A stretch of 64,000 bases of DNA from Methanobacteriota archaeon. Its GTDB lineage: Archaea > Halobacteriota > Methanosarcinia > Methanosarcinales > Methanosarcinaceae. The DNA is taken from contig JAENZL010000003.1 of NCBI GenBank assembly GCA_016841265.1, positions 62,001-126,000 on the forward strand. Direction: 5' to 3'. Of the stretch, positions 1-9,743 are shown in pieces. The position numbers and the translations under genes are program-made. The first letter of the stretch is position 1. Each line of letters opens with the position of its first letter. The notes under the pieces are model-generated. The model searched no databases and was not told the origin of the DNA. It was given only the letters and a program-made list of their open reading frames with translations.

Positions 1-2
1 TT

Positions 3-1385
3 TTTGATGCAGATATCGCGGTGGACCTTGCCCATACCGTGATGCTGAAGGAGCAGGGGATCATTGAGGCCGAGGACTGCGGCAAAATCCTGGACGGGCT
101 TTTGAAGATCAGGGAAGATGGTATGGAAAAGCTCGATTTCAGCTATGAGGACATCCACATTTCCCTTGAATCCAGGCTGATCGATATGGTGGGGGAAGAT
201 GTGGGCGGCAGGATGCACTCGGGGCGCTCCAGGAACGATGAGGTTGCGACCTGTATCAGACTGACTCTCAGAGAAGAACTGCTGGGGCTGCTCGAGGAAC
301 TTCTCGTCCTCAGGAAGACTTTCCTTGCTCTTGCCGAAGAGCACGCAAACACCCTCATGCCTGGCTTTACCCATCTTCAGCACGCCCAGCCAACGACCCT
401 GGCTCACCACTTATGCGCCCATGAAGCAGCGCTTGGAAGGGACTTTGACCGGGTGCTTGACGCCTTTTCCAGGGTCAACCTCTGTCCCCTGGGGGCTGCG
501 GCTTTCGCGTCCACGGGCTTTGACCTCAACCGGAAGCGGACCCAGGAACTCCTGGGCTTTGCAGGCATGCTGGAAAATTCCATGGACGCTGTTAGCAGCA
601 GGGATTTCCTCATCGAGTGCGCCTCCGTATTTGCAAACCTCATGATTAACCTGAGCAGGATGGCCGAGGAACTGGTTGTCTGGTCCTCTTCCGAATTCAA
701 CTTTATCGAACTGGACGACACTTACGCTTCCACCTCCTCTATCATGCCCCAGAAGAAAAACCCGGACACTGCCGAACTTCTGCGCGGGAAAACAGGCGTG
801 GCGGTCGGGGCTCTCATGACCCTGCTCTCAATCTGCAAGGCCCTTCCCCTGAGCTACAACCGGGACCTGCAGGAAGCTACCCCGAACATCTGGCGCTCAG
901 TGGAAACCGTAAGGGCGTCAGTCAGGGTAATGGAAGGTATGATCAGGACCATGAATGTCCGCCCCGGAGTGCTTGAAGCCCAGGCGGTCACAGGGTTTAC
1001 TACCGCCACCGAACTTGCGGACACCTTTGTCCGGGAAACCGGAATTCCTTTCAGGACCGCCCACCAGCTCGTCGGGGTGCTGGCAAGGGAAAAGGAATCT
1101 CCCACCCTGGAAAAAATAGACTCCGTGGCCGAAGTCGTGCTAGGGGAATCCCTCTCAGGCAGGGGATTGACAGAAAAAATGGTGCTGGAAGCCCTTGACC
1201 CGGTATCGAATATCGAGAGGCGGAAAGTAACCGGAGGCCCGGCCCCCGAAGAAATGGAACGCTACCTCTCAAAAAGAAGTTCCGAAACCGAGTTCAATTC
1301 CCAGGAAATCATAACCCTGAAGGACTCCATAGACTCAGCCTTTGAAGCCCTGCTAGGGGTGGTGGAAGAGTACAGGAAAGGTTGA
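3..1385 (+). CDS. argH: Argininosuccinate lyase, 5'-truncated by window edge
   Basis: Last step of arginine synthesis: argininosuccinate to arginine plus fumarate, in the cytosol. The reading frame is open from base 3, upstream of the GTG at 21, so the true start lies outside the window; about 461 codons are present against a family length near 490, so roughly 30 N-terminal residues are missing. Seen: the GRSRNDEVAT substrate-binding stretch, HLQHAQPTT with the conserved histidine, and the fumarase/aspartase-superfamily signature SSIMPQKKNP (nt 739-768) that carries the catalytic serine. No frame damage in the visible part. It is followed by a 220-base gap and gatD on the same strand; no arginine genes are visible nearby. 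Confidence 0.97.
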   Translation, partial: FDADIAVDLAHTVMLKEQGIIEAEDCGKILDGLLKIREDGMEKLDFSYEDIHISLESRLIDMVGEDVGGRMHSGRSRNDEVATCIRLTLREELLGLLEELLVLRKTFLALAEEHANTLMPGFTHLQHAQPTTLAHHLCAHEAALGRDFDRVLDAFSRVNLCPLGAAAFASTGFDLNRKRTQELLGFAGMLENSMDAVSSRDFLIECASVFANLMINLSRMAEELVVWSSSEFNFIELDDTYASTSSIMPQKKNPDTAELLRGKTGVAVGALMTLLSICKALPLSYNRDLQEATPNIWRSVETVRASVRVMEGMIRTMNVRPGVLEAQAVTGFTTATELADTFVRETGIPFRTAHQLVGVLAREKESPTLEKIDSVAEVVLGESLSGRGLTEKMVLEALDPVSNIERRKVTGGPAPEEMERYLSKRSSETEFNSQEIITLKDSIDSAFEALLGVVEEYRKG

Positions 1386-1607
1386 ATGCACGGGAAAGAC
1401 TGATTGTACAGAAAAAGTTGATTTCAAATCAGCTTTCAATTAACTTTTCCCTTCAATTAACTTTTTAATAGTACATTTACCTCTTAAGTATGGAAAATTA
1501 AGGGATGAATAATTCGGGTATAGAATATTCCGAAATTAAACTTCACTATATCACGCAAAAAAATCACGATCACTCAATACTTCAAAACTCAGAAAAAGGG
1601 ACTGATC

Positions 1608-2876
1608 ATGGAATTCAAACAGGGCGACTGGGTACGCATAGAGAAGAACGGCAGCGTGTACGAAGGCAAGGTTATGCCTTCCATGGAAGGGTACATTACA
1701 ATTAAGATGAAAAGCGGCTATAATGCGGGCTTTTGCAGGGATGAAGTCCGGGTTACCCTTCTTGAAAGCGAAAAGGAAAAAGAGGCCGGGACCGGAATAA
1801 AAGAAGCAAAACCCGAGCCAGAGGCCGCGGCACGCGGGAAGGAAAAGCTTCCGAAAGTTGCGATTCTCTCCACGGGCGGGACAATTGCGAGCAAGATTGA
1901 CTACCGGACAGGGGCCGTTACCTCCCAGTTTACCGCTGATGACATCCTTTCCGCGATTCCCGAACTTACGGAAATTGCCGATTTCAAGGGCAGGGTAATC
2001 TCAAGCATTCTTTCCGAGAACATGGACCAGGCGTCCTGGGAAAACCTTGCAAAGGCCGTTGTGGAAGAAATTAAAGCTGGTGCCGAAGGGATCATTGTGA
2101 CCCATGGAACGGACACCATGATGTACTCTGCAGCCGCCCTTTCCTTCATGATCGATACCCCGGTTCCAATCGTTTTCGTGGGTTCCCAGAGAAGTGCCGA
2201 CCGCCCCAGCAGCGACAACGCCATGAACGCCATCTGCGCAGCCTGCGTTGCGGTAAGCGACATTGCCGAAGTCTCGGTGGTCATGCATGGCACTACTTCA
2301 GAAGACTACTGCGAGATTCACCGCGGCACAAAAGTAAGGAAAATGCACAGCTCCCGCAGGGACGCCTTCAAGTCTGTAAACTCCTTACCTATAGGGACAG
2401 TCGACTACGAGACCCGGGAAATCAAAACCCTTATTGACTATACGAAGCGCGGAGAAAAAAACCTGCAGTTCAAGCCCGGTATGGAAGCGAGATGTGCCCT
2501 TGTAAAGTTCACTCCCGGCGCTGACCCGGCGGTTCTCGACTATTACGTAAACGCAGGCTACAAAGGTCTGGTAATCGAAGGGACAGGGCTCGGGCATGTC
2601 TCCACAAAGTGGATTCCCTATGTCCAGAAAGCAGTGGCCGCAAAAATGCCAGTAATAATCACTACCCAGTGCCTGAGTGGCCGGATATGCGACCGCGTCT
2701 ATGATACGGGCCGAGACATCCTGAAAGCAGGCGCAATCGAAGGTGAAGACGCCCTTCCCGAAACTTCCCTGGTGAAAATGATGTGGGTGCTCGGGCAGAC
2801 CGACGACTTCGAAACAGCTGTCGAGATGCTGAAACGCAATCTAAGCGGGGAAATTACGGCCTGTACGCTCGGGTAA
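1608..2876 (+). CDS. gatD: Glutamyl-tRNA(Gln) amidotransferase subunit D
   Basis: Glutaminase subunit of the archaeal GatDE complex, which turns Glu-tRNA(Gln) into Gln-tRNA(Gln); it supplies ammonia to GatE. The 422-aa protein has an N-terminal SH3/Tudor-like segment (about residues 1-50), a charged linker (50-82) and an L-asparaginase-type domain with both nucleophile-region motifs, TGGTIAS (Thr92) and THGTDTM (Thr168, Asp169). Length matches the family. The start at 1608 gives the usual GatD N-terminus; an overlapping ORF from 1505 is in another frame. gatE is not in the window. A T-rich stretch follows the stop. Confidence 0.96.
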   Translation: MEFKQGDWVRIEKNGSVYEGKVMPSMEGYITIKMKSGYNAGFCRDEVRVTLLESEKEKEAGTGIKEAKPEPEAAARGKEKLPKVAILSTGGTIASKIDYRTGAVTSQFTADDILSAIPELTEIADFKGRVISSILSENMDQASWENLAKAVVEEIKAGAEGIIVTHGTDTMMYSAAALSFMIDTPVPIVFVGSQRSADRPSSDNAMNAICAACVAVSDIAEVSVVMHGTTSEDYCEIHRGTKVRKMHSSRRDAFKSVNSLPIGTVDYETREIKTLIDYTKRGEKNLQFKPGMEARCALVKFTPGADPAVLDYYVNAGYKGLVIEGTGLGHVSTKWIPYVQKAVAAKMPVIITTQCLSGRICDRVYDTGRDILKAGAIEGEDALPETSLVKMMWVLGQTDDFETAVEMLKRNLSGEITACTLG

Positions 2877-2924
2877 AACGTCGTAAAAGGATCTTAAAAC
2901 AGGCTTCCTTCTTTAAAACAGGCC

Positions 2925-2976
2925 TTTTTAACTATTTTTTTAATTTTTATCAATTACTTTTTTTACTTTTATTTTT
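2925..2976 (+). terminator. T-rich termination region after gatD
   Basis: Several runs of T on the coding strand 50-100 bases after the gatD stop, as expected for archaeal intrinsic termination. No strong hairpin is seen. Confidence 0.4.
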
Positions 2977-3149
2977 GAAATCCTGGCAAACCTTTCTATC
3001 AATTCTTTTTTGCATATAACCAGGGAAGCAGACTTCCAGCCTCAAGTACCGGGAAACAATACTTTTAAATAACAAAAAGCACGATATGGACTATGCTAAC
3101 AAGTGTCATGTTAACCAGTGACAGATTAACATAATTCGAAGGGTAAACG

Positions 3150-3305
3150 ATGTTAGGAATTGATGATCCACAAATCTGGCTTGCATACGTTTCATGTGTA
3201 GTAAGTGCGCTCGGCTGCGTTGTATACGGGGCATTGAACTGGAAAGACGGGGAAGAAGAGCAGGTAGTGAAGAGCAGCACTCCAAGACCAGCAGTCCAGG
3301 AATGA
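3150..3305 (+). CDS. Symporter small accessory protein (51 aa)
   Basis: A 51-residue ORF with one hydrophobic helix (about residues 8-30, beginning WLAYVSCVVSALG) and a short charged, proline-containing tail. It lies 167 bases upstream of the sodium:solute symporter on the same strand. Small one-helix proteins coded directly before SSS-family transporters are known in methanogens and annotated as symporter small accessory proteins; the match here rests on size, topology and position. Probably it stabilises or regulates the transporter in the membrane, but this is inference. A TATA-like AT-rich stretch precedes it (about 3060-3072). Confidence 0.75.
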   Translation: MLGIDDPQIWLAYVSCVVSALGCVVYGALNWKDGEEEQVVKSSTPRPAVQE

Positions 3306-3472
3306 ACTTGCCGCAGCTGGCTGAAGCTGAAAGGAACCGGCCGGAAATTCAAGGCAGTTCTACTTTCGGGACGTGAATTCCAGCAGGAGTTCCGGGAAAA
3401 ACCGCAGAAAAAACAACCCTTTATCCAGCTAATAAGCTTTTTTTAAAGAACGTTTTTTAAGGAGCAGTTTTT

Positions 3473-5131
3473 ATGGCAGTCGATACTTCAACTCTCATCA
3501 TCCTCGTTCTCGTGTACCTTGCGTCCATCTTCTACCTCGCCCGCATGGGCTACAGGCAGAGTTCCCAGACCGATGGATATATGCTTGCAGGTCGGAAGGT
3601 GCACCCGGCCATCATGGCTTTATCCTACGGGGCGGCCTTTATCAGCACCTCGGCGATCATCGGGTTCGGAGGAGTAGCCGCATCCCTGGGGATGGGTCTC
3701 TTGTGGCTTGTCTTCATGAACATCTTTTTCGGGATCTTCATAGCTTTCGTGATCTTCGGGCCGAAAACCCGGCGTATAGGGCTTAACCTCGGCGCGGTAA
3801 CTTTTCCCGAATTCCTGGGAAGGCGTTTCCAGTCTCGCTTCATTCAGGGCTTTTCCGGGCTCCTGATTGGGTTATTCATGCCTCTGTACGCAGGAAGCGT
3901 GCTCATCGGAGCTGCTCGGTTTCTTGAAACGACCCTGGGAATTAATTATAATTTTGCCCTTCTGATCTTCACGATTATCATTGCTTCCTACGTTATCAAA
4001 GGCGGACTGCTTTCCGTCATGTACGTGGATGCCTTCCAGGGCACCCTCATGTTTATCGGAATGGCCTTTTTGCTTATCTTTACCTACGTAAAACTGGGAG
4101 GTGTTGTGGGAGCCCATCAGACCCTAACCGATATGGCCCCTCTTGTCCCGCAGTCCCTTGTTGACATCGGGCATCAGGGCTGGACTGCCATGCCTTCCCT
4201 CGGATCCCCGCTCTGGTGGACGATGTTCTCGACCCTTTTCCTGGGAGTCGGTATAGGGGTTCTTGCCCAGCCCCAGCTCGCAGTCAGGTTCATGACGGTA
4301 AAAGACGACCGTTCCCTGAAAAGGGCAGTCCTCGTTGGCGGACCCTTCATCCTTATGATGGCAGGTGTGGCCTATGTGGTGGGAGCCCTTTCCAACGTAT
4401 ACTTCTACAGGACCACGGGCCAGATCGCCCTTGAGGTTGCAGGAGGCAACACGGATCTTATCATGCCGGCGTACCTTAACAGTGCCATGCCTGAACTATT
4501 CGTGATGTTCTTCATGTTGAGCCTGCTCTCGGCTGCCATGTCCACTTCGGGAGCCCAGTTCCATGCCATGGGTACAGCCATCGGGCACGACTTCTACCAG
4601 GAGGGAATCAAAAAAGGAAAATCCAAAGATACCACCATCCATGCCACCAGGATCGGAATGGCCTTTTCCATCCTTTTTTCGGTCAGTCTGGCCTACATCC
4701 TTCCGATAAGCATCATCGCCCGGGCAACAGCCATGTTCATGGGCCTCTGTACCTCGGCCTTCCTGCCCATATACATGGGGGCACTCTTCTGGAAGCGCAT
4801 AACAAGGGAAGGAGCCGTGGCAAGCCTGGTTGTCGGGTCCGTGGGCAGCCTCTTCTGGCTGACCTTCGTCCACGCAAAAGAAGCAATCCCCCTCGGGATC
4901 TGCCAGGCAATCTTCGGGAAAGCTACCCTGCTTTCAGGCACCTGGCCCCTTGTGGACCCGATCCTGATTGCAACTCCACTCGCATTCCTTGTGGCAATCG
5001 TGGTAAGCCTGGCAACAAAACCGATGCCGGAAAAATTCCTGGATAAGTGCTACAGCCTCATGCCCCAGGATGAGGATGAAGACGACTTTGAGCCCCACGC
5101 ACACACAAATGCCGATACGGCAAGCGTTTAA
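3473..5131 (+). CDS. Sodium:solute symporter family (SSS) protein
   Basis: Integral membrane transporter of 552 aa with about 13 hydrophobic segments, belonging to the Na+-coupled SSS family. Visible family features: an N-terminal helix followed by the YMLAGRKVHP-type loop, the GAAFISTSAIIGFGG helix, and the AMSTSGAQFHAMG stretch in the helix that usually contributes Na+ ligands. The C-terminus is acidic and cytosolic in character (DEDEDDFEPHAHTN). The start has a GGAG ribosome-binding site about 10 bases upstream. The substrate cannot be read from sequence; monocarboxylates or amino acids are possible. The 51-aa accessory protein upstream supports a two-component transporter. Confidence 0.9.
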   Translation: MAVDTSTLIILVLVYLASIFYLARMGYRQSSQTDGYMLAGRKVHPAIMALSYGAAFISTSAIIGFGGVAASLGMGLLWLVFMNIFFGIFIAFVIFGPKTRRIGLNLGAVTFPEFLGRRFQSRFIQGFSGLLIGLFMPLYAGSVLIGAARFLETTLGINYNFALLIFTIIIASYVIKGGLLSVMYVDAFQGTLMFIGMAFLLIFTYVKLGGVVGAHQTLTDMAPLVPQSLVDIGHQGWTAMPSLGSPLWWTMFSTLFLGVGIGVLAQPQLAVRFMTVKDDRSLKRAVLVGGPFILMMAGVAYVVGALSNVYFYRTTGQIALEVAGGNTDLIMPAYLNSAMPELFVMFFMLSLLSAAMSTSGAQFHAMGTAIGHDFYQEGIKKGKSKDTTIHATRIGMAFSILFSVSLAYILPISIIARATAMFMGLCTSAFLPIYMGALFWKRITREGAVASLVVGSVGSLFWLTFVHAKEAIPLGICQAIFGKATLLSGTWPLVDPILIATPLAFLVAIVVSLATKPMPEKFLDKCYSLMPQDEDEDDFEPHAHTNADTASV

Positions 5132-5662
5132 ACAGGATAGTTTTCAGGGCAAATCATCCTTTCTTTTTTTCTTTTTAATTCTTCTATTTCCTTCCCCCTG
5201 CTCCTCTCTTTTTTCGATTTTGATCGGTTCAATTATTGTTGATCGATTCAATACGCCTTCATTTTTAGCATCCTGTATATCATATACCCCTCAGAAACCA
5301 TGCCCTCGGGCATTCACCACTTCGCAGAACCCCAGGGTCTCACCGGCAGCGAAGTCAGCCGGCCTTTCTCTGTGAAAACACAAAGAAGAAAATATCAGTA
5401 TCCAGGTAGCCCGGTTTCCTGTTCCAGAAGCTAGACCCAAATTTACCTTAAGTTCGGAATTTCAAAACATCCTTTTCTCAAAAGAAAACAGAAGGGGAAA
5501 AAGGAATAAAACCGAACAGAAAAGGAAAAAGAAAAAGGAATAAAAACCGAACAGAAAACAGAAATGGAAAACGGAAAGAAAACCGAAAAGAAAGCATAAG
5601 AGGTAAAGAAAGGAAAGAAGAGGTAAAGAATTCCGAGCTTCCCCTTTCGAGCTTCTTTCTTT
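5132..5662. other. Intergenic region between convergent genes; no gene seen
   Basis: 531 bases between the symporter (+) and the first LarA paralogue (-). It starts with T-runs (5157-5185, probable terminator for the symporter) and contains small inverted repeats (5300-5313; CCGGC/GCCGG at 5343-5362). Then comes a purine-only tract of loosely repeated AAAACCGAACAGAAAA-like words (about 5500-5640). I see no convincing coding sequence. Confidence 0.6.
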
Positions 5663-6928
5663 TTATTCTTCCTTTCTCACCGGGAGCGTCTGTCCTCCGT
5701 GGGGCATCAGGTGGATTTTTGCGTCCGGGTTCTGGGAAATGACTTCTTCAAGGGCTTCCCGGACACTTCCCATCGGGGTGAAGAAGGCATCCCTGGTATC
5801 TTCTTCCGGGAGTTTTGAGACCAGGTAAAGTTTGAACTTTTTTGCGGCTTTTGCCACAATTGCACTCTTGTGCCCCCCGAACTCGAAACAACGCTTGAAA
5901 CGCTCGACAGCCTCATCCGGGCTTTTACATTCCCTGTTCCAGCACTCGTATATCTGGTTCCCGATCCCTTCGGCACACTCGGCCACGAGGATGATGGAGC
6001 CGCCGTCTTTTACTGCCTGGGTGGCGTTGTCAAGAGATTTGTTGGCCTGGTAGAGGTTGATGTCCTTAGGGTAGCCTCCGCAGGAGACGATGACGGCGTC
6101 TGCGGGCTCGACCTGGACCTTGTACATGGTGTCCACAGCCTCAACCCCTTTGCGGTGGGCTTCGATAAAGTCCCCTGCAACGGCAGCAACGATTCCTTTC
6201 TTGCTGTCGAGTACCACGTTCAGGATGAAGTCGATTCCGCCAATTTTTACGGCTTCCTCCATATCCTGCCTGACAGGGCTGTCGACTCTTCCGGAAACCG
6301 CCTTTTCTTCCATCATTAGCTTGTGGTTCGTAAGCACGGAGACTTCCGAACTCACACCCGGTAGAACGGACTTGGCGCCACCGCTGTACCCCGCATAATA
6401 GTGGAACTCAATTCCTCCGGTCCCGATGACCACATCGGAATCTAGTACTTCTTCAAAGATCTCTATAGGTGTCCCACGACTCGTAACTCCGACACGCCTG
6501 CACCTGCCCGTATCGTGCTGGATGCAGCGGATTTTCTCGTAAATTTCGTCTCCTACCAGTTTCCGGGATTCCTCTTCGGTCTGCTGCCTGTGCAGGCCAA
6601 GGGCAAATATGATTGTGATGTTTTCGGCTTTTGCTCCTCCGAGATAAAGCTCTTCGAGGAGGGGAGGCAGCAGTTTTGCAGTGGGAGTCGGGCGGGTAAC
6701 ATCGCTTACAATGACCGCAACCTTTGATTCCGGGTTTACAATCTCGGAAAGGCGCCTGCTCTTTATGGGGTTTTCAAGCGCTTGTTTAATTAAAAAAGCT
6801 CCCTCTTCCCGTTTTTCAGGTTCCGAGGGCATTATGACGCTAGAGAGGTTCTTTTCCGGAACCTCCAGCTCAAGTTTCTCGCTGCCGAAAGCGAGTTTAA
6901 TCTTTTTTACATTTGTCTTCATGTTCAT
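5663..6928 (-). CDS. LarA-family nickel-pincer racemase-like protein, copy 1
   Basis: About 421 aa, lactate-racemase (LarA) family. LarA uses a nickel-pincer nucleotide cofactor tethered to a lysine. The three active-site residues are present with exact LarA spacing: the His in EFHYYAGY, the Lys ten residues later in GGAKSVLPG, and the His sixteen residues after that in LTNHK; the earlier GLHR histidine is present too. The longer ORF start at 7009 is rejected because a TATA-like box (6949-6958, minus sense) lies only about 25 bases before the ATG at 6928 (alternative ATG 6922). That predicts a leaderless mRNA. Substrate unknown; a 2-hydroxyacid is likely. No larB/C/E is visible here. Confidence 0.85.
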   Translation of the reverse strand: MNMKTNVKKIKLAFGSEKLELEVPEKNLSSVIMPSEPEKREEGAFLIKQALENPIKSRRLSEIVNPESKVAVIVSDVTRPTPTAKLLPPLLEELYLGGAKAENITIIFALGLHRQQTEEESRKLVGDEIYEKIRCIQHDTGRCRRVGVTSRGTPIEIFEEVLDSDVVIGTGGIEFHYYAGYSGGAKSVLPGVSSEVSVLTNHKLMMEEKAVSGRVDSPVRQDMEEAVKIGGIDFILNVVLDSKKGIVAAVAGDFIEAHRKGVEAVDTMYKVQVEPADAVIVSCGGYPKDINLYQANKSLDNATQAVKDGGSIILVAECAEGIGNQIYECWNRECKSPDEAVERFKRCFEFGGHKSAIVAKAAKKFKLYLVSKLPEEDTRDAFFTPMGSVREALEEVISQNPDAKIHLMPHGGQTLPVRKEE

Positions 6929-6948
6929 GTTCGGAAGGAATATCCTGA

Positions 6949-6958
6949 TAATATAAAA
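6949..6958 (-). promoter_or_regulatory. TATA box of LarA copy 1
   Basis: TTTTATATTA in the minus sense, centred 25 bases before the ATG at 6928, the normal archaeal distance to a transcription start. Predicts a leaderless or near-leaderless transcript. Confidence 0.5.
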
Positions 6959-6998
6959 TGATATAGGTAAACATACGCCGGAGATAAGCAATACATGT

Positions 6999-7089
6999 GA
7001 AGTAAACAATACTTATGCGGTAAACAGTACTTATGAAGTATACAATACTTTATGAAGTGTACAATACTTCTGAAGTAAATAATACCCAT
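6999..7089. repeat. Five tandem copies of an 18-19 bp unit
   Basis: Degenerate direct repeat with consensus GAAGTAAACAATACTTAT at 6999, 7017, 7035, 7054 and 7072, in the gap between the two larA paralogues. Each unit also has partial dyad symmetry (AAGTA...TACTT). Confidence 0.85.
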
Positions 7090-7121
7090 GATTCCTTTCG
7101 GACTTTAGAACCTTTCTGACC

Positions 7122-8396
7122 TCATGATTCCTTTCTGACCGGAAGCGTCCTCCCCCCGTCGGGCATTACATGAACCCTTGCCTCCGGATTTTCAATGAGG
7201 ATTATTTCCAGGGCTTCCTGCACGCTTTTTACAGGGGTAAAGAAAGTGTTCCTGCACTCTTTTTCGGAAAGTTTCGAGACCATATAGAGCTTGAACTGCT
7301 TTGCCGCCTTTCCGATTATTGCGCTCTTATGCCCTCCGAATTCAAAATTTTCCCTGAACCTTTCAACGGCCTCATCCGGGCTTTTGCACTCCCTGCTCCA
7401 GCATTCGTAAACCTTATTCCCCAGCCCTTCCGGACATTCGGCTGCAAGCACTATTGAGCCTCCCGTTTTTACTGCAGCTACGGCGTTTTCCAGGGCTTTG
7501 GTCGCCTGGTAGAGGTTTATGTCCTTGGGAAAGCCGCCGCAGGAGGCAATGACAGCGTCTGCAGGTTCAACTGGCACCTTGTACATGGCATCCACGTACT
7601 CTGCTCCTTTCCGGTGGGCTTTGATGAAGTCCCCTGAAACCGCCGTCACGATTCTTTTCTTGCTGTCGATTACCGCGTTCAGGATAAAGCTGAGTCCCGC
7701 TATTTTTGCGGCTTCTTCGATGTTCTGCCTTGCCGGGCTGTTAACCCTTCCGGAGAGAGGGTCGCCTTCAAAGAGCCGGCTGTAAAAACTGTGGAACGAA
7801 AGCACAGCCCTTTCTGAACTGACCCCGGGCAGGATGCACTTTCCTCCCCCGCCGTAGCCCGCATAGTAATGGAACTCAATGGTGCCGGTCCCGACAATCA
7901 GGTCAGAGTTCAGGACCTCTTCAAAAATTTCGACCGGGGTGCCAAAGCTGGTTTTCCCTATATTCCTGCAGCGCTCCCTGTCGTGCTGGATGCAGCGGAA
8001 GTTTTCGAAAATTTCATCCCCTATAAGCTTCCTGCACTCTTCTTCGGTCTGTTTCCGGTGCAGGCCCAGGGCAAAAACGATAGTGATATTCTCATCCCTA
8101 ACTCTTCCTAGACGGAGTTCTTCAAGGAGTGGGTGGAGAAGCTTCTCAGAAGGTGTGGGACGGGTGACATCGCTTACGATGATTGCGACCCGGGACTCCG
8201 GATTTACAAGTTCGGAAAGGCGCCTGCTTCCTACAGGGTCCCGAAGGGCTTTTTTGACTATGGAGCTTTCATCTTCCCTTGTTTCGGGTTCCGAGGGCAG
8301 GATGATCTCAGAGAGGTTCTTTTCAGGAATTTTGAGTTCAATTACTCCGTTCCCGAAAGGGAGATCTATTTTTCTCGTTTCAATGGTTGGCTTCAT
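7122..8396 (-). CDS. LarA-family nickel-pincer racemase-like protein, copy 2
   Basis: About 424 aa, a close paralogue of the neighbouring minus-strand LarA protein along the whole length. The cofactor and catalytic positions are kept with the same spacing (His in EFHYYAGY, Lys in GGGGKCILPG, His in LSFHS). It differs by a few extra residues around SRLFEGDPLSGRV after the third site. The upstream ORF extension to 8447 is rejected: a TATA-like AAATATAAAT (8416-8425, read on the minus strand as ATTTATATTT) is centred about 25 bases before the ATG at 8396, giving a leaderless transcript. The two copies thus appear to have separate promoters. Confidence 0.85.
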   Translation of the reverse strand: MKPTIETRKIDLPFGNGVIELKIPEKNLSEIILPSEPETREDESSIVKKALRDPVGSRRLSELVNPESRVAIIVSDVTRPTPSEKLLHPLLEELRLGRVRDENITIVFALGLHRKQTEEECRKLIGDEIFENFRCIQHDRERCRNIGKTSFGTPVEIFEEVLNSDLIVGTGTIEFHYYAGYGGGGKCILPGVSSERAVLSFHSFYSRLFEGDPLSGRVNSPARQNIEEAAKIAGLSFILNAVIDSKKRIVTAVSGDFIKAHRKGAEYVDAMYKVPVEPADAVIASCGGFPKDINLYQATKALENAVAAVKTGGSIVLAAECPEGLGNKVYECWSRECKSPDEAVERFRENFEFGGHKSAIIGKAAKQFKLYMVSKLSEKECRNTFFTPVKSVQEALEIILIENPEARVHVMPDGGRTLPVRKES

Positions 8397-8415
8397 GCCT
8401 GCAAAATATACCTGT

Positions 8416-8425
8416 AAATATAAAT
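8416..8425 (-). promoter_or_regulatory. TATA box of LarA copy 2
   Basis: ATTTATATTT in the minus sense, centred 24-25 bases before the ATG at 8396; the coding start and the predicted transcription start coincide. Confidence 0.5.
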
Positions 8426-8678
8426 CGCTATTGAAATTGTTAACCACCCTCTAAATATAAAGAATTAAATGGATTCAGTCTTCATTCCCCGGAGCAAAAT
8501 CTGCATATACACAGGCTCTTTCCCAGGTTCCTTAAGTTCCAAACTATGGTTAGATACTGGTCCTTCAAAGGAATTTTACCTTTACTGAAAGTTAATGCCT
8601 TAAGGTCCCTCTTCCTGAAGAAAATATAATACTTATTAAAATTTAGAGAGATCTATATTAAGTACATACATCAAATAT

Positions 8679-9743
8679 ATGATAGGGGAAATGGTGGGAA
8701 CATACAGCAGCGATTCCGATAAAAAAGGCTCGGACGAGACTCTGGGACTGCAGGATGAGATTGGAGAAATCCAGGCGGCAATTGCTGATTTTGAAATTGG
8801 AAAAAAACTGAATGTAGCTATTATAACCGGACCCTTTGGAGGAAAAACCACCCTTATAAATGAAATTGAAAAACTTAATTTAAACAGGGTAACAAAATGT
8901 ACTTTTTCCGAAATTGTCCGGGACAAAAAGGAGATTTCCTTTACTGAGGATACAAAAAGAATAGTCCTTCTAGATAACTGCCACTTTCTTTACATTAGAA
9001 AACCCGGCGGTTTCGATATATTTTATGAGTTTCTGAATGTAATTAGTTCTCAGAACAGGGCATTTATCACCACCTGGAACACTCATTCCTGGAAGTACTT
9101 GAATGAAGCTTTCGAGATCTGGAAGTATTTTCCAGTACAGATTTACATACCCGCTTTCGAAAAAGAAGAGCTCAAATTTCTTGTCCTCAAAAGATACGGA
9201 AAAGGGGAAATTAAGTTTAAAAATGGAAATGAGTCCGAAGAAGAACCTCTAATATATGTAGCGAGGTATCCTCTCGAGTTGGCCGCTTTAGGCAAGAAAA
9301 TTGACATTCCGTTTCTGAAAATAAATATCCCTTCTCTTAAGAAGCGCCTTCTGAATGAGAAAGAAGAGGAAGTAACTGCTGAGCACCGGGTGTTTGAAAA
9401 GATTTACCTGGAATCAAAAGGCAACCCTGGTATTGCACTGAGAATTTGGGAACTTGGGCTTGACTATCCTCACATAGAACTTAAAAACATAGGCCAATTC
9501 TCGTATGATATAGAACTTGAACATGAGGAGGCTTTTGTTCTAAGCTTAATTCTTTCATATGAGATCCTGAAAAAGAGTGAAATAGCCGAGATGATAGGTT
9601 CTAAGTTGAGGGCAGATGAAATTGTCTTTCAGCTTTTAAACCGGGAACTAATTTTTGAGACCAAAGAAAATACTTTCCTTATCAGACCCGAAGCCCTGCA
9701 AAGTGTCATTGCATATCTGGAAAAAATAAGGATGGTGTGGTAA
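8679..9743 (+). CDS. AAA-type NTPase with C-terminal winged helix
   Basis: 354-aa soluble protein. Walker A is GPFGGKTTL (about residues 51-59), Walker B is IVLLDNCHFLY (about 94-104), followed by a sensor-like TTWNTHSW stretch, as in archaeal ATPase/STAND-like P-loop proteins. The C-terminal 80 residues look like a winged-helix fold (LSYEILKKSEIAEMIGSKL, then a strand pair). No helicase or nuclease motif is seen. A TATA-like CTATATTA (8653-8660) lies about 22 bases before the ATG at 8679; an alternative start is the ATG at 8691. The stop abuts the MscS start with no base between, so the two are almost certainly one transcript. Function unknown; see findings. Confidence 0.75.
   Translation: MIGEMVGTYSSDSDKKGSDETLGLQDEIGEIQAAIADFEIGKKLNVAIITGPFGGKTTLINEIEKLNLNRVTKCTFSEIVRDKKEISFTEDTKRIVLLDNCHFLYIRKPGGFDIFYEFLNVISSQNRAFITTWNTHSWKYLNEAFEIWKYFPVQIYIPAFEKEELKFLVLKRYGKGEIKFKNGNESEEEPLIYVARYPLELAALGKKIDIPFLKINIPSLKKRLLNEKEEEVTAEHRVFEKIYLESKGNPGIALRIWELGLDYPHIELKNIGQFSYDIELEHEEAFVLSLILSYEILKKSEIAEMIGSKLRADEIVFQLLNRELIFETKENTFLIRPEALQSVIAYLEKIRMVW

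Noticed and set aside
5870-6319. 149-codon ORF opposite LarA copy 1
   Set aside because: Shadow of a clearly conserved gene on the minus strand.
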